The notes under the pieces: model-generated
The model's input: only the letters and a program-made list of their open reading frames with translations
Told to the model about the DNA's origin: nothing
The model's database searches: none
NCBI RefSeq assembly: GCF_900090145.1
Contig: NZ_FMHI01000006.1
Coordinates: forward strand, 248,001-312,000
Reading direction: 5' to 3'
DNA length: 64,000 bases
Source of the DNA: Streptomyces sp. WMMB 322
Lineage (GTDB): Bacteria; Actinomycetota; Actinomycetes; Streptomycetales; Streptomycetaceae
In this document: piece after piece, positions 51,239 through 61,157 of the stretch
Numbering within the stretch: position 1 is the stretch's first letter
Layout: each line of letters begins with the position of its first letter
Made by a program: the position numbers and the translations under genes

Positions 51239-52360
51239 TTGACCGGCGAGGAGACAGGTGAAGGCCGCGGTCCGGGCCCGGGAGAGGGTGACGGCGGCGG
51301 TGCGGGCGACGACGGCGGCAACCGGGACAGGTTCGCCGAGGCGGCACGCGACGAGCGCCCCGATCTGGCGCTGATGTGCCTGCTGATCGGCGTCGAGGCC
51401 GCGCGGGCGAAGACCGTCACGCACCGGGCGAAGGACGAGCGCGCCCGGCGGCGCCTGGACGGGCGCGACGAGCACGGAAACGGCCGCGGCGACAACGGCG
51501 AGGACAGCGACAAGGGCCCGGAGAAGGACGGCGGCCGGGAGCAGGACCAGGCCGAGGACGCGGACAGGAACGAAGGCAAGGCCCAGGAGGACAAGGACCG
51601 GGGCGCGGGCACAGCACCGCACGGACACGGGGACGAGCAGTCGCTCCTCGAGGCGGAGATCGAACTCGACCGCCTCGCCGGGCTGTTGCCGTACTCCCCC
51701 TCGCGCACACCCGAGGAGTGGGCCCGCGCGCTCGGCCGGCTGCTGGGGACGGAGCACGGATTCCACGGCACGCCGCAGGACTACCGGCGGCTGGAGTCGT
51801 CCCTGCTCCAGTCCGTGCTGCGGCGGCGGCGCGGGCTGCCGATCCTGCTGTCGGTCGTCTGGATCGAAGTGGCGCGGCGGGCCGGCGCTCCGGTGTACGG
51901 GGTCGGTCTGCCGGGCCACTTCGTGATCGGTTTCGGTGATCCGGCCGGGGAGCACGTACTCGCCGACCCCTACAACGGCGGCCGTCTGCTCTCGTCCGGT
52001 GATCTGGAGCTGCTGGTGGCAGGTGCGACGGGGGTGCGCAGGCCGCTGTCGGCGTCCTCGCTCCACCCGGCGGGGCCGGTGGAGATCGTGCTGCGCATCC
52101 TGAACAACATCCGGGCCTGGGCCGCCACACGTCCCGAACAGTCGGGCGTGCAACTGCTGGCGCTCGACCTGTCGCTGCTCCTGCCCCACCGTCCGGCGCG
52201 ACTGCGGTACGAGCGGGCGCAGTTGCTCGTGGAGCGCGGCGAATTCCTCGACGGTGCGGCGGCGCTGGAGGAGTACGCCTCGGCGATCGAGACGGTGGAG
52301 CCGTCCGAGGCGGAGTCGGTGCGCAGCGCGGCCCGGATCGCCAGGGCGCGGCTCAACTGA
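51239..52360 (+). CDS. SirB1/transglutaminase-like family protein with hydrophilic insertion
   Basis: A 373-residue protein of the SirB1 (transglutaminase-like, tetratricopeptide-containing) group. The core appears as RRLESSLLQSVLRRRRGLPI with LLSVVWIEVARRAGAPVYGV, then LPGHFVIGF, PYNGGRLLS and a C-terminal helical repeat. The segment at about 60-125 (KDERARRRLDGRDEHGNGRG and so on) is a highly charged insertion between conserved helices. The catalytic cysteine and histidine of true transglutaminases are not evident. Starts at TTG 51239 with GGAGG at about 13 bases; a later start is possible. It is in operon with the GNAT gene. Confidence 0.75.
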   Translation: MTGEETGEGRGPGPGEGDGGGAGDDGGNRDRFAEAARDERPDLALMCLLIGVEAARAKTVTHRAKDERARRRLDGRDEHGNGRGDNGEDSDKGPEKDGGREQDQAEDADRNEGKAQEDKDRGAGTAPHGHGDEQSLLEAEIELDRLAGLLPYSPSRTPEEWARALGRLLGTEHGFHGTPQDYRRLESSLLQSVLRRRRGLPILLSVVWIEVARRAGAPVYGVGLPGHFVIGFGDPAGEHVLADPYNGGRLLSSGDLELLVAGATGVRRPLSASSLHPAGPVEIVLRILNNIRAWAATRPEQSGVQLLALDLSLLLPHRPARLRYERAQLLVERGEFLDGAAALEEYASAIETVEPSEAESVRSAARIARARLN

Positions 52361-52494
52361 CGGGCCGAGCGGACGAGTCGTGCGCGGGGGCGGCCGCTCC
52401 GACAGCGAGGCGCCGCATGTTTCCGGGGCGGGCGGTCAGGGGCAGCCCTTGCCGCGGACGGGGCACCGGTTCGCGGCACGGCGCCCCCGTCCTG

Positions 52495-54579
52495 TCACTG
52501 CGGGTTCAGCGGAATCTCCCGTACGCGCTTTTCCGGGCTGGTCTCCTTGAGCGCGAGACGCAGGGCACCGGCGACGTCCTGCGGCGTGACCGGAGTCTTG
52601 CTGCCGTCGCCACGCGTGATCTCCACACCGGCGAACGTCGTGCCGTACAGCTCCTTGAGGACGGGCAGGTCGTAGGTGTCGACCAGGGTGCCGTTGACCG
52701 GCTTCATGGACAGGAACTTCGGCAGCGACTTCTCCGGGCTGAACTGGATCGACGCATTGCCCGCCTTGATCGTCACAAGTCCGGACATCGCAGGCTTGCC
52801 GAACTCCCGGATCGCCCTGGCGATTTCCTTCTTGCCGACCTGCGGCTGCTGCCGCGACACGGGCAGCCGGACCGGCTTGTTGTTCCCGGTGGCGGCGCGC
52901 GTGCGGTACGCCTCCTCCAGCTTCTTGCCGGCCTGCCCTGCGTCGATTCCCTTGTGCGGCTTGCCCGGTACGCCGACGGCCTTGCCCTTGATGAACTTGA
53001 CCATCCCGTCCTTGGGAGCGCCGCCGACGCCGGTCTGCTTGGAGATCTGCTGGATGGCCGACGCCATCTTCTCCTGGTCGACCTTCAGCGCGGGCTCCGC
53101 GTTCCGCTCGACGCCGAAGAGCGAGCCGATGACGGAGACCGGGTTGTAGTCGCGTCCGGCGGCGCCGCGCACCGTCGCCTCGGTGTCCAGCGTCATGCCC
53201 GCGACGCTCGGCTTGAGCTTGGCCTTCTGCCCCTCGGCGACGACGGTGAACTCCTGTGTCGTGCGGTCGCCGAAGGCGGCGTCCAGCTTGTTCACAGCTT
53301 CGTGCCTGCTCATGCCGCCGATCCCGACGCCGAGCACCGTGGTGCCGTTGGGCACGTCCGCGTGGTCGAGGAGCAGCCCGGCCCCGTAGGCGATACCGAC
53401 GACCCCGAGGAGACCCGCCCCGGCGAGCATCAGCTTCGAACGGCCCCCGGAGGAGACCTCGTCGCCGCGGTCCCTGGAACCGGCGCTCTGGAACGGGGAC
53501 CCGGGGGTGCCGCCGTCCTCGTCGGCCAGGCGCGGAGCCCGGCTCATCAGGGTTTCGCCGACGATGCGGTCCTGGGCGGACTCCGCCTCCGCGACGGCGC
53601 CGTCACGGCCGCGCGCCCCGTAGGCGGGCAGGCCGCCGCCCTCCGGTCCGCGCGAGAGCATCTCCTCGCCGATACCTCCGGGCGCGAACGGCGCGCGGCC
53701 GGTGCCCAGTCCCAGGGTCGAACTCGCGGGGGACTCGGGCGGCTCGTCGCCCGGTCCGGGCCGCGGCGGCAGCGGCATGTCGCCGCTGACGGGGCCGGTC
53801 GTCGGCCCGTCCCGGCCGGCTCCGGGATCGTCGGCGGCGGGAGTGCCCGCGGGCGGGGTGTCGATGCGGGGCGCGGAGTAGGAGCCGGTCTCGTACGGGT
53901 CGGTCGAGCGGTACAACTCCCCTACGCCGTACGGATTCTTGACGCCGTAGGGGTCCTGGCTGCCGTAAGGGGACTCCCCTGCGCCCGGTGCCGACCCTGC
54001 ACCCGGTGTCGTCCCGGGGCTCGCGGGACCGGCCGGCCCGGCGGCCGCGCCGGAACTGGCGGAACCGGTTCCGGAACCCGAACCCCCGGACGGGGGCTTT
54101 GTCCTGCGCGGCGCGAACCAGTCGCTGGTCTCCGGCTTGGCACCGCCCGGGGCGTCCTCCGACGGCCGTGAAGGGCCGGGCGACGCGAGGCCCGAAGCAG
54201 CGCCGGGCACCATTCCCGCACCGTCGCCGGGAGCCCGCAGCGGGTGCGCCCCGTCGGTGGCCGAGGGACCGCTCCGCTCGGCGCCGCTCGCCGTGCCGTC
54301 CGCGCCGGCGTTGCCGCCCGACTCGCCTTCGTTGACCGGCTTCCGCATCACGACGGGCGGAATCGGCCGCGAGCCGGGGATGTTGATCCGGATGCGGGTC
54401 GTCAGCGTCGTCTCGGTCTTGCGGTCTTCGGGCTTCCGCTGCGCGTCCGAGGCCGACGACTCCTCCGAGGCGGCGGGCTCCCCGGCGGCGCCAGGGCCGT
54501 ACGGCTCGGTGCCTGGCGGGTACGACGCTCCGCCACGGCCCTGCGGGCCGGAGGACGATCGGTCAGTTTCACGACTCAA
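52495..54579 (-). CDS. Membrane-anchored peptidoglycan-binding (PG4/VanW-like) protein
   Basis: A 694-residue protein. A long Gly/Pro/Ser-rich cytoplasmic region (1-375, with NPYGVGELY and DPYGVKNPYG elements) precedes a membrane helix (about 380-402, KLMLAGAGLLGVVGIAYGAG). The extracytoplasmic part has repeated beta modules (GVGIGGMSRHEAVNKLDAAF, LKPSVAGMTLDTEATVRGAA) typical of the putative peptidoglycan-binding PG4 domain, and a C-terminal part ending VREIPLNPQ. The VanW-type catalytic part is not visible. The start is a TTG at 54579 with GGGAG 8 bases upstream. It is probably involved in cell wall or division. The upstream gene is separated by 129 bp. Confidence 0.8.
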   Translation of the reverse strand: MSRETDRSSSGPQGRGGASYPPGTEPYGPGAAGEPAASEESSASDAQRKPEDRKTETTLTTRIRINIPGSRPIPPVVMRKPVNEGESGGNAGADGTASGAERSGPSATDGAHPLRAPGDGAGMVPGAASGLASPGPSRPSEDAPGGAKPETSDWFAPRRTKPPSGGSGSGTGSASSGAAAGPAGPASPGTTPGAGSAPGAGESPYGSQDPYGVKNPYGVGELYRSTDPYETGSYSAPRIDTPPAGTPAADDPGAGRDGPTTGPVSGDMPLPPRPGPGDEPPESPASSTLGLGTGRAPFAPGGIGEEMLSRGPEGGGLPAYGARGRDGAVAEAESAQDRIVGETLMSRAPRLADEDGGTPGSPFQSAGSRDRGDEVSSGGRSKLMLAGAGLLGVVGIAYGAGLLLDHADVPNGTTVLGVGIGGMSRHEAVNKLDAAFGDRTTQEFTVVAEGQKAKLKPSVAGMTLDTEATVRGAAGRDYNPVSVIGSLFGVERNAEPALKVDQEKMASAIQQISKQTGVGGAPKDGMVKFIKGKAVGVPGKPHKGIDAGQAGKKLEEAYRTRAATGNNKPVRLPVSRQQPQVGKKEIARAIREFGKPAMSGLVTIKAGNASIQFSPEKSLPKFLSMKPVNGTLVDTYDLPVLKELYGTTFAGVEITRGDGSKTPVTPQDVAGALRLALKETSPEKRVREIPLNPQ

Positions 54580-54708
54580 GGCAGGTACTCCCGGTTGGGT
54601 TCACCGCCCATCATGCTTGTCCCAGGACGGTTCGCCGGCGCGCACCAGCTTACTTGGGGACGCCGCCGCGGGACCCTCGCCCTCACAATCCCCTGGACAG
54701 CGGCCCCA

Positions 54709-55197
54709 TCAGCGGTACTTGACCCCTGGCACTGGCGGTGCCGGCAGCGCGATGGTGGCACACATCACAGCGGCGAGCACCCCGCCCAGTAGAAAGACAT
54801 ATGAACCAATGCCCGCCCCGAAAGCGAAGTCGCCCTCCGGGCGCGGTGCGGTCAGCAGGAAGACGGTGACCGCCCAGCCCGCCCCGGGCGCCGCCGCCCC
54901 CAGCCGGGTGCGGCACAACTTGGCGCCGCCCCAGAAGAGTCCGACGGCGCCGGCCAGGGCGAGCACCAGACCGGCCGGGAACCAGGCACTCTGCACCAGC
55001 GCGCCCGCGGAGGCCGTGAGCACTCCGAGCGCGAACAGCGCCAGGTAGACGCCCATGCGTGCCGTACGGGAGGCGGGAACCGGTTCGGGCCACGGGAGTT
55101 GCCCCTGACCCGCGCCGGCGCCTGGGCCGGTGCCGGTGCCCGGGCCGGACGGCTGCGGTCCCTTCCCGTGTTCTTCCTCGTCACGCCCGCCGCTCAT
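54709..55197 (-). CDS. Membrane protein downstream of mshB (DUF6113-like)
   Basis: A 162-residue protein. A Gly/Pro-rich N-terminus precedes four membrane helices ([74 protein letters not shown]). The ATG at 55197 overlaps the mshB stop as ATGA, so it is translationally coupled. The family name DUF6113 is from memory. A link to mycothiol synthesis is suggested only by context. The gene ends 129 bp before the PG4-protein start. Confidence 0.75.
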   Translation of the reverse strand: MSGGRDEEEHGKGPQPSGPGTGTGPGAGAGQGQLPWPEPVPASRTARMGVYLALFALGVLTASAGALVQSAWFPAGLVLALAGAVGLFWGGAKLCRTRLGAAAPGAGWAVTVFLLTAPRPEGDFAFGAGIGSYVFLLGGVLAAVMCATIALPAPPVPGVKYR

Positions 55198-56132
55198 GCG
55201 CCCGCTCCCGCGAACAAGTCCTGTGTGATACCGCCGGAACGCTCTCCCGGCGCGTGGGCCAGACGGTAGTACTCGGTGCTCAGCAGCGGCTGGCCCAGGC
55301 CGTTGCTGAGCGCGAAGGTTTCGCCGGCCACCGTGATCTGGGTCGCGTGCGCACGCATGGCGGCCGCCTTCGCCCCGGCGTGGGCCCGTCCGTCCACCAC
55401 CGCGTCGACGGACTTCTCGTCCTCCACGATCCCGGGAACGTCCTCCGGGTCCGCCACCGCGGAGTACGGGAGCGGCGAGGCCGCCCTCAGCCGTTTGAAA
55501 CCCTCCTCGACGACCCGGCGGGGCACGCAGTTCCAGTAGACACGCGCCACTCGGTGGGGCTCGCCGGCACCGGGCGCGAAGTCCCGGTCCGGGGCCAGTT
55601 CGGCGGCGCGCATCGCGACACGGTGCGCCTGGATGTGGTCGGGATGGCCGTAGCCGCCGTCCGGGTCGTACGTGACCATCACCTGGGGACGTACCTCGCG
55701 GATGACGCGCACCAGGTGCAGTGCCGCCTCGTCGAGGGGGGCCTGCCAGAAGCAGTCCGGCCGCAGGTTCGTGGCGAGGCCCATCATGCCGGAGTCGCGG
55801 TAGCGGCCCGGGCCGCCGAGGAAGCGGTGGTCGGTCACGCCCAATTCCCTCATGGCGCGGGCGAGTTCGTGCATGCGGTGGCGCCCCAGCGGGGTGATCT
55901 CCCCCGGGGACGCATCGGAGTGCGGCGCCGGCTCCCCCGGCCCGGGCTGCTCCGGAGCGAGGTGCGCGAGCTCGGCGGGGATGACTTCGCCCTCCTCGCC
56001 CAGGGTGCATGTCACCAGCGTGACGTGGACGCCCTCTGCGGCGTACTTGGCCATGCTGGCGCCGTTGTTGATCGATTCGTCGTCCGGGTGCGCGTGCACC
56101 AGGAGCAGACGCCGGTCAGGGGCTGCGCTCAT
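55194..56132 (-). CDS. mshB: Mycothiol biosynthesis deacetylase MshB
   Basis: A 312-residue zinc deacetylase of the PIG-L/LmbE fold that removes the acetyl group from GlcNAc-Ins in mycothiol biosynthesis. Zinc and catalytic residues are in VHAHPDDES and in [11 protein letters not shown], with [10 protein letters not shown] between. Mycothiol is the actinobacterial thiol buffer, so the gene supports the actinobacterial assignment. The ATG at 56132 starts [19 protein letters not shown]. It is coupled to the small membrane-protein gene downstream (ATGA overlap) and is followed upstream by another small membrane protein at 56163-56357. Confidence 0.92.
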   Translation of the reverse strand: MSAAPDRRLLLVHAHPDDESINNGASMAKYAAEGVHVTLVTCTLGEEGEVIPAELAHLAPEQPGPGEPAPHSDASPGEITPLGRHRMHELARAMRELGVTDHRFLGGPGRYRDSGMMGLATNLRPDCFWQAPLDEAALHLVRVIREVRPQVMVTYDPDGGYGHPDHIQAHRVAMRAAELAPDRDFAPGAGEPHRVARVYWNCVPRRVVEEGFKRLRAASPLPYSAVADPEDVPGIVEDEKSVDAVVDGRAHAGAKAAAMRAHATQITVAGETFALSNGLGQPLLSTEYYRLAHAPGERSGGITQDLFAGAGA

Positions 56133-56162
56133 GCCCCTGACCCTACGGCTCCCCTGGGCGAG

Positions 56163-56357
56163 TCAGAACTTGATGTCCCCGAGCATGCCCGCGACATTCG
56201 TAGTCAGCTCGTTGATCGTCGGGGCGATCGACGAACCGGCCAGGTAGAAGCCGAGCAGCACGCACACGACGGCGTGCCCGGCTTTCAGACCGGCCTTCTT
56301 GACGAGCAGAAGGACGATGATCAAGAGCAGCACGACCGCCGAAATCGAGAGTGCCAC
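56163..56357 (-). CDS. Small membrane protein (64 aa)
   Basis: A 64-residue protein with two membrane helices (ISAVVLLLIIVLLLVKKAG and HAVVCVLLGFYLAGSSIAP) and a short polar C-terminus (NELTTNVAGMLGDIKF). The GTG start at 56357 has GGAGGTGAACC upstream, so it is very likely translated. No family function is known to me. It lies 30 bp upstream of mshB on the same strand and is probably co-transcribed with it. Confidence 0.8.
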   Translation of the reverse strand: MALSISAVVLLLIIVLLLVKKAGLKAGHAVVCVLLGFYLAGSSIAPTINELTTNVAGMLGDIKF

Positions 56358-56576
56358 GGCGGTTCACCTCCAAGTACGCGCGGTCGGGCGACGGATCCGG
56401 ACAGCATGAGCCCATGACACGGGCGGGACACCGGCGTCATACCCGGCTCCCGTCTCGCGCAATGGATCATAACTATCCGTCAGATGGCACGGGCCGGGTG
56501 CACAGGTGCAGACGAGGGGCGCATATTCGATTCCGGCCACCGTGGCCCGCGCCCGCCAGGCTCTACGCTCTGCCGC

Positions 56577-58838
56577 ATGGCCACTACTTTCCCCCGTCAG
56601 TACGCACGCACCCAGCGCTTCACCCTGGGCGCCCCGCGCGCTTTCACCGTTGCACCCGACGGCTCGCGCGTCGTCTTCCTCCGCTCACGGGAGGGCACTG
56701 ACCGGGCCAATCTCCTATGGGTACGCACACAGTCCGGCCCGCGTGAGTACGTCGCCGCCGACCCTGCGAGCCTGCTCGGGGGCGCGGCCGAGGAGCTGTC
56801 CGCGGAGGAGCGGGCCCGCCGGGAACGCAGCCGCGAGGGTTCTGCCGGAATCGTCGCGTATGCCACCGACATGGCAGTCGAATATGCCGCTTTCGCGCTC
56901 TCGGGGCAGCTGTTCGTGGCAGATCTCCCGGCGGGAGAGTGCCGGCGGCTGGACACACCGGAACCCGTCGTCGACCCGCGCCCCTCCCCCGACGGCACGC
57001 GCGTCGCCTACGTGTCAGGCGGTGCCCTGCGCATCGTCCGCACCGACGGCACCGGCGACCGCGTGCTGGCCGCCCCGGAGAACGACCGGATCACCTACGG
57101 TCTGGCCGAATTCGTCGCAGCCGAGGAGATGGACCGCAGCCGGGGCTTCTGGTGGTCTCCGGACGGCGCCCATCTGCTCGTCGCGCGCGCCGACGACTCC
57201 CCCGTGCAGCGGTGGTGGATCGCCGACCCGGCGCACCCGGAACGCCGGCCGTCCGAGGTGCCCTATCCGGCGGCGGGCACGGCGAACGCGGACGTCACGC
57301 TGCACCTGGTGAGCGCGGACGGCGGCGAGGTCCGAGACGTCGAGTGGGACCGCGCGCGCTTCCCGTACCTCGCCCGCGTCCACTGGTCGCCGGGAGGGCC
57401 GCCGCTGCTGCTCGTCCAGTCCCGCGACCAGCGCACGCAGCTGTACCTCGGCGTCGACACCGCGACCGGCGTCACCCGCACGCTGCACTCGGAGCAGGAC
57501 CCGGACTGGCTGGAGCTGTTCCCGGGCGTGCCCGCCTGGACGCCGGACGGACGGCTCGTGCGCATCGACGACGCGTCGGGGGCACGTGTGCTGTCGGTGG
57601 GCGAAAGCGCCTTCACGGACGCCTCGTTGCACGTCCGGGCGGTGCTCGACGTGGGCGCGGACGGGGTGCTCTTCTCCGCCTCGGCGGGCGGCGCGGCCAC
57701 CGGGGACGCGGCCACCGGGGACGCGGCCGAGGCGGTCGGCGACATCGGCGTCCACTTCGCGCAGTTCGCCGACGACGGCTCGTGCGGCGGCATCGCACGC
57801 CTGACGGACCCCGACGGGGAAGCCGCCGCGGCCGGCGGACCCGGCGGCGGGACGGGCAGCGGCCGGCCGCCCCACGTGGCCTCCGCCGTGCGCGGCGGGG
57901 ACACCGTCGTCCTCTCCACCGCCTCGCTCTCGCGTCCCGGCTCGCGCGTCTCCGTCCTGCGCATGGACGGCGGGAACGGCGGGCACGGCGGGCACGGCGG
58001 TCCGTTCACGCTCAAGTCCCTGGACGTCGTGCCGTCACAGGCCGAACGGCCCCTGCTCACCGCGGCGCCGCGGCTGCTGCGCACCGGCGAGCGGCGCATT
58101 CCCGCGGGCCTCGTCCTGCCGACGGGACACCGGGACGGCGACGGCCCGCTGCCCGTCCTCATGGACCCCTACGGCGGACCGCACGGTCAGCGCGTGGTCG
58201 CGGCCCACAACGCGTGGCTCACTTCGCAGTGGTTCGCCGACCAGGGTTTCGCGGTGATCGTGGCCGACGGCAGGGGCACGCCGGGGCGTTCACCGGCGTG
58301 GGAGAAGGCCGTCTCGCGGAACATCGCCGACGTCACGCTCGACGACCAGGTCGAAGCGCTGCACTCGCTCGCGGCGGACCATCCGCTGGACCTGACGCGC
58401 GTCGCCATCCGCGGCTGGTCCTACGGCGGTTACCTCGCCGCGCTCGCCGTGCTGCGCCGTCCCGACGTCTTCCACACGGCCGTCGCGGGCGCCCCCGTCA
58501 CGGACTGGCGGCTGTACGACACGCACTACACCGAGCGCTACTGCGGCATGCCGGAGGAGGACGCGGAGGTGTACGCGCGTGCCTCCGTGATCACCGACGA
58601 GGGCCTCTCCGGAGCTGCCGCGCAGCACCGTCCGCTCATGCTGATCCACGGCCTGGCGGACGACAACGTGGCCGCCGCGCACACACTGCGGCTCTCCTCG
58701 GCGCTCCTGGCCGAGGGCCGCCCGCACGAGATGCTGCCGCTGTCGGGCGTCACGCACATGACGCCGCAGGAACAGATCGCGGAGAACCTGCTCCTGCTCC
58801 AAGTGGCCTTCCTCAAGCGCACGCTGGGCATGGCGTAG
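56577..58838 (+). CDS. S9-family peptidase (DPP IV/prolyl oligopeptidase-like)
   Basis: A 753-residue serine peptidase. The N-terminal beta-propeller (residues 20-490; PDGSRVVFLRSREG, GFWWSPDGAHLLVARADDSP) is followed by an alpha/beta-hydrolase domain. Its nucleophile is RGWSYGGYLAALA, the acid is in LADDNVAAAHT and the histidine in SGVTHMTP, so the triad is complete. An EE motif (VAAEEMDRSRGFWW) in the propeller marks dipeptidyl-peptidase IV-like exopeptidases. No signal peptide is visible, so it is probably cytoplasmic. The ATG at 56577 lies 7 bases after a -10-like TACGCT. It is followed by a hairpin terminator. Confidence 0.9.
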   Translation: MATTFPRQYARTQRFTLGAPRAFTVAPDGSRVVFLRSREGTDRANLLWVRTQSGPREYVAADPASLLGGAAEELSAEERARRERSREGSAGIVAYATDMAVEYAAFALSGQLFVADLPAGECRRLDTPEPVVDPRPSPDGTRVAYVSGGALRIVRTDGTGDRVLAAPENDRITYGLAEFVAAEEMDRSRGFWWSPDGAHLLVARADDSPVQRWWIADPAHPERRPSEVPYPAAGTANADVTLHLVSADGGEVRDVEWDRARFPYLARVHWSPGGPPLLLVQSRDQRTQLYLGVDTATGVTRTLHSEQDPDWLELFPGVPAWTPDGRLVRIDDASGARVLSVGESAFTDASLHVRAVLDVGADGVLFSASAGGAATGDAATGDAAEAVGDIGVHFAQFADDGSCGGIARLTDPDGEAAAAGGPGGGTGSGRPPHVASAVRGGDTVVLSTASLSRPGSRVSVLRMDGGNGGHGGHGGPFTLKSLDVVPSQAERPLLTAAPRLLRTGERRIPAGLVLPTGHRDGDGPLPVLMDPYGGPHGQRVVAAHNAWLTSQWFADQGFAVIVADGRGTPGRSPAWEKAVSRNIADVTLDDQVEALHSLAADHPLDLTRVAIRGWSYGGYLAALAVLRRPDVFHTAVAGAPVTDWRLYDTHYTERYCGMPEEDAEVYARASVITDEGLSGAAAQHRPLMLIHGLADDNVAAAHTLRLSSALLAEGRPHEMLPLSGVTHMTPQEQIAENLLLLQVAFLKRTLGMA

Positions 58839-58879
58839 CGGCACGGGCACGGCTGCGGGAAACGGGCAGGGCGCACGCA

Positions 58880-58912
58880 ACGGGCCGGGAGGCGAAAGCC
58901 CTCCCGGCCCGT
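58880..58912. terminator. 13-bp hairpin between convergent genes
   Basis: ACGGGCCGGGAGG (58880-58892) pairs with CCTCCCGGCCCGT (58900-58912) across a 7-base loop. It lies between the S9 peptidase stop and the ABC ATPase stop on the other strand. Confidence 0.8.
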
Positions 58913-58952
58913 TCCACTCGTGTCCGGTCTCCGCGCGCGTCGGAGCGCCGCG

Positions 58953-60059
58953 TCAGGACTCCAACGCCTTGAGGGCCGCGTCCAGGACGACGTCCTCCTC
59001 GCGAGCCGTCGTGGAGCCCTCCTCCGGGAAGTGGCACGCCGTCAGGTGTCCGGCGGTGTTGCCGGTGATCTGGACGAGCGGGGGTTCCTCCTTTGCGCAC
59101 TTGTCCTGCGCCTTCCAGCAGCGCGTGCGGAACCGGCAGCCCGAGGGCGGATTGATGGGAGAGGGCACGTCGCCCGCGAGACGGATGCGCTCGCGCTGCT
59201 CCTCCTCGCTGTCCTCCAGCTTCGCCTCCGGCACGGCCGAGAGCAGGGCGTGTGTGTACGGGTGGCGCGGGCGCGTGTAGATGGACTCGCGGTCGCCGAC
59301 CTCGACGACCTTCCCCAGGTACATCACCGCGAGACGCTGCGAGAAGTGCCGTACGATCGCCAGGTCGTGAGCGATGAAGACGAATGCGATGCCCATGTCG
59401 CGCTGCACCTGCTGGAGCAGATTGACGACCTGCGCCTGGATGGAGACGTCCAGAGCGGAGACCGGCTCGTCCGCCACGATCAGCTTCGGCTCCAGGGCGA
59501 GGGCGCGTGCGACGCCGATGCGCTGGCGCTGTCCGCCGGAGAACTCGTGGGGAAAGCGGTTGTAGTGCTCCGGGTTGAGACCGACGGTCTCCAGCATCTC
59601 CCGGATGCGCTTCTCACGGCCGCCGGGCGGGTTGATCCCGTTGACCTCCATCGGGTTGCCGATGATGGAGCCGACCGTCTGCCGCGGGTTCAGGGACGAG
59701 TACGGGTCCTGGAAGATCATCTGGATCTCGGAGCGCACGGGCGCGAGTTCCTTGCGGCCGGCGTGCGAGATGTCCTGGCCGCGGTAGCTGATCTTCCCGC
59801 GCGTGGGCTCCAGCAGCCGCGTGAGCAGCCGTCCGGTGGTGGACTTGCCGCAGCCGGACTCGCCGACGAGGCCGAAGCTCTCGCCGGGCATCACGCTCAG
59901 GTCGACGCCGTCGACGGCCTGGACCGCGCCCACCTGCCGCTTGAAGGGGAAGCCGCCCATGATGGGGAAGTGCTTGGTCAGGCCCTCGACCTTCATCAGG
60001 GGCTCGCCCGAGGGCAGGTTGTCGTCCTGCGGCTTGGTCAGGGTGAGTTCTTCGCTCAT
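58953..60059 (-). CDS. dppF: Oligopeptide ABC transporter, ATP-binding subunit (DppF/OppF)
   Basis: A 368-residue ATPase. Walker A is GESGCGKST, the signature [17 protein letters not shown], Walker [15 protein letters not shown], and H-loop FIAHDLAIV. The C-terminal oligopeptide-type extension has four cysteines ([19 protein letters not shown]), as in OppF-type Fe-S-binding tails. It energises import of peptides by the transporter encoded upstream. The ATG at 60059 begins [11 protein letters not shown]; it is 14 bp downstream of dppD. It is last in the operon. Confidence 0.92.
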   Translation of the reverse strand: MSEELTLTKPQDDNLPSGEPLMKVEGLTKHFPIMGGFPFKRQVGAVQAVDGVDLSVMPGESFGLVGESGCGKSTTGRLLTRLLEPTRGKISYRGQDISHAGRKELAPVRSEIQMIFQDPYSSLNPRQTVGSIIGNPMEVNGINPPGGREKRIREMLETVGLNPEHYNRFPHEFSGGQRQRIGVARALALEPKLIVADEPVSALDVSIQAQVVNLLQQVQRDMGIAFVFIAHDLAIVRHFSQRLAVMYLGKVVEVGDRESIYTRPRHPYTHALLSAVPEAKLEDSEEEQRERIRLAGDVPSPINPPSGCRFRTRCWKAQDKCAKEEPPLVQITGNTAGHLTACHFPEEGSTTAREEDVVLDAALKALES

Positions 60060-60073
60060 TGCTGTGATTCTCC

Positions 60074-61147
60074 CTAGCCCAGCCGGGGTTTGATCTGGTC
60101 GATGAAGAAGGTCTTCTTCTGCTCGGCCGTCAGGTGGCAGGCGGCACCGCGTCCTTCCGGCAGCACGGGCCTGTCGGCGGAGCAGGACTTGTCGCCGGCC
60201 ACCTCGTCCACGTAGTTGCACCGCGGGTGGAACGGGCAGCCCGGCGGCGGCGCGAGCAGGCTGGGCGGTGTGCCCTTGATGGGGACGAGTTCTTCGTTGA
60301 CGTCGCCGGACAGGCGGGGCATGGAGCTCAACAGGCCCCAGGTGTAGGGGTGCCGGGGCGAGCGCAGCACTTCCTCGACGCTTCCGCGCTCCACCGCACG
60401 GCCGCCGTACATCACGAGGATGTCGTCGGCGACGTTGGCGATCACACCCAGGTCGTGGGTGATGAAGATGATCGCCGAACCGAACTCCTGCTGCAGGTCC
60501 TTGAGGAGGTCCAGGATCTGTGCCTGCACGGTCACGTCGAGGGCCGTCGTCGGCTCGTCGGCGATGAGCAGGTCCGGGTTGCACACGAGAGCCATGGCGA
60601 TCATCGCGCGCTGCCGCATGCCGCCGCTGAACTGGTGCGGGTAGTCGTTGACGCGCAGCTTGGCGTTGGGGATGCCGACCTTGTCCAGCATCTCGACGGC
60701 ACGCTGGTGCGCCTCGCGCTTGGACGCGCCCATGTGCTTGCGGTAGGGCTCGGCGATCTGACGGCCCACCGTGTAGTACGGCGAGAGCGCCGTCAGCGGG
60801 TCCTGGAAGATCATCGCCATCTTGTTGCCGCGCAGCGACTCCAGCGTCTTCTCCCGCGCGCTGGTCAACTCCTGGCCGTCCAGCACGATTTCGCCGGAGA
60901 CGTCGGTCTTCTTCGGGTTGTGCAGCCCGAGGATGGACAGGTTCGTCACGGACTTGCCGGAGCCGGACTCGCCGACGATGCCGAGCGTGCGGCCGCGCTC
61001 CAGGTCGAATGAGAGACCGTCGACGGCCTTGACGGTGCCGCCCTCGGTGTCGAAGTGCACGTACAGGTCGCGTACGGAGAGGAAGGCGCCGGACGCTCCC
61101 GCATCGCGCGGGGCCGGGACGTCCGCTTCCTTGGTCAGGGTGCTCAC
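60074..61147 (-). CDS. dppD: Oligopeptide ABC transporter, ATP-binding subunit (DppD/OppD)
   Basis: A 357-residue ATPase. Walker A is [10 protein letters not shown], the signature [17 protein letters not shown], Walker [15 protein letters not shown] and the H-loop [10 protein letters not shown]. The C-terminal extension contains the oligopeptide-type cysteines ([23 protein letters not shown]). It forms a heterodimer with DppF. The GTG start at 61147 is 10 bp after the permease stop, so it is in operon. It carries an extended N-terminus ([16 protein letters not shown]). Confidence 0.92.
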   Translation of the reverse strand: MSTLTKEADVPAPRDAGASGAFLSVRDLYVHFDTEGGTVKAVDGLSFDLERGRTLGIVGESGSGKSVTNLSILGLHNPKKTDVSGEIVLDGQELTSAREKTLESLRGNKMAMIFQDPLTALSPYYTVGRQIAEPYRKHMGASKREAHQRAVEMLDKVGIPNAKLRVNDYPHQFSGGMRQRAMIAMALVCNPDLLIADEPTTALDVTVQAQILDLLKDLQQEFGSAIIFITHDLGVIANVADDILVMYGGRAVERGSVEEVLRSPRHPYTWGLLSSMPRLSGDVNEELVPIKGTPPSLLAPPPGCPFHPRCNYVDEVAGDKSCSADRPVLPEGRGAACHLTAEQKKTFFIDQIKPRLG

Positions 61148-61157
61148 AGCGGTACTC

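Noticed and set aside
50093..52189. A 698-codon minus-strand frame opposite the GNAT and SirB1 genes
   Set aside because: No ribosome binding site or domain; it is explained by GC-rich codon bias of the plus-strand genes.
56939..58972. Arginine-rich 677-codon plus-strand frame
   Set aside because: It overlaps the S9 peptidase gene in another frame and is extremely Arg-rich, a typical shadow frame.
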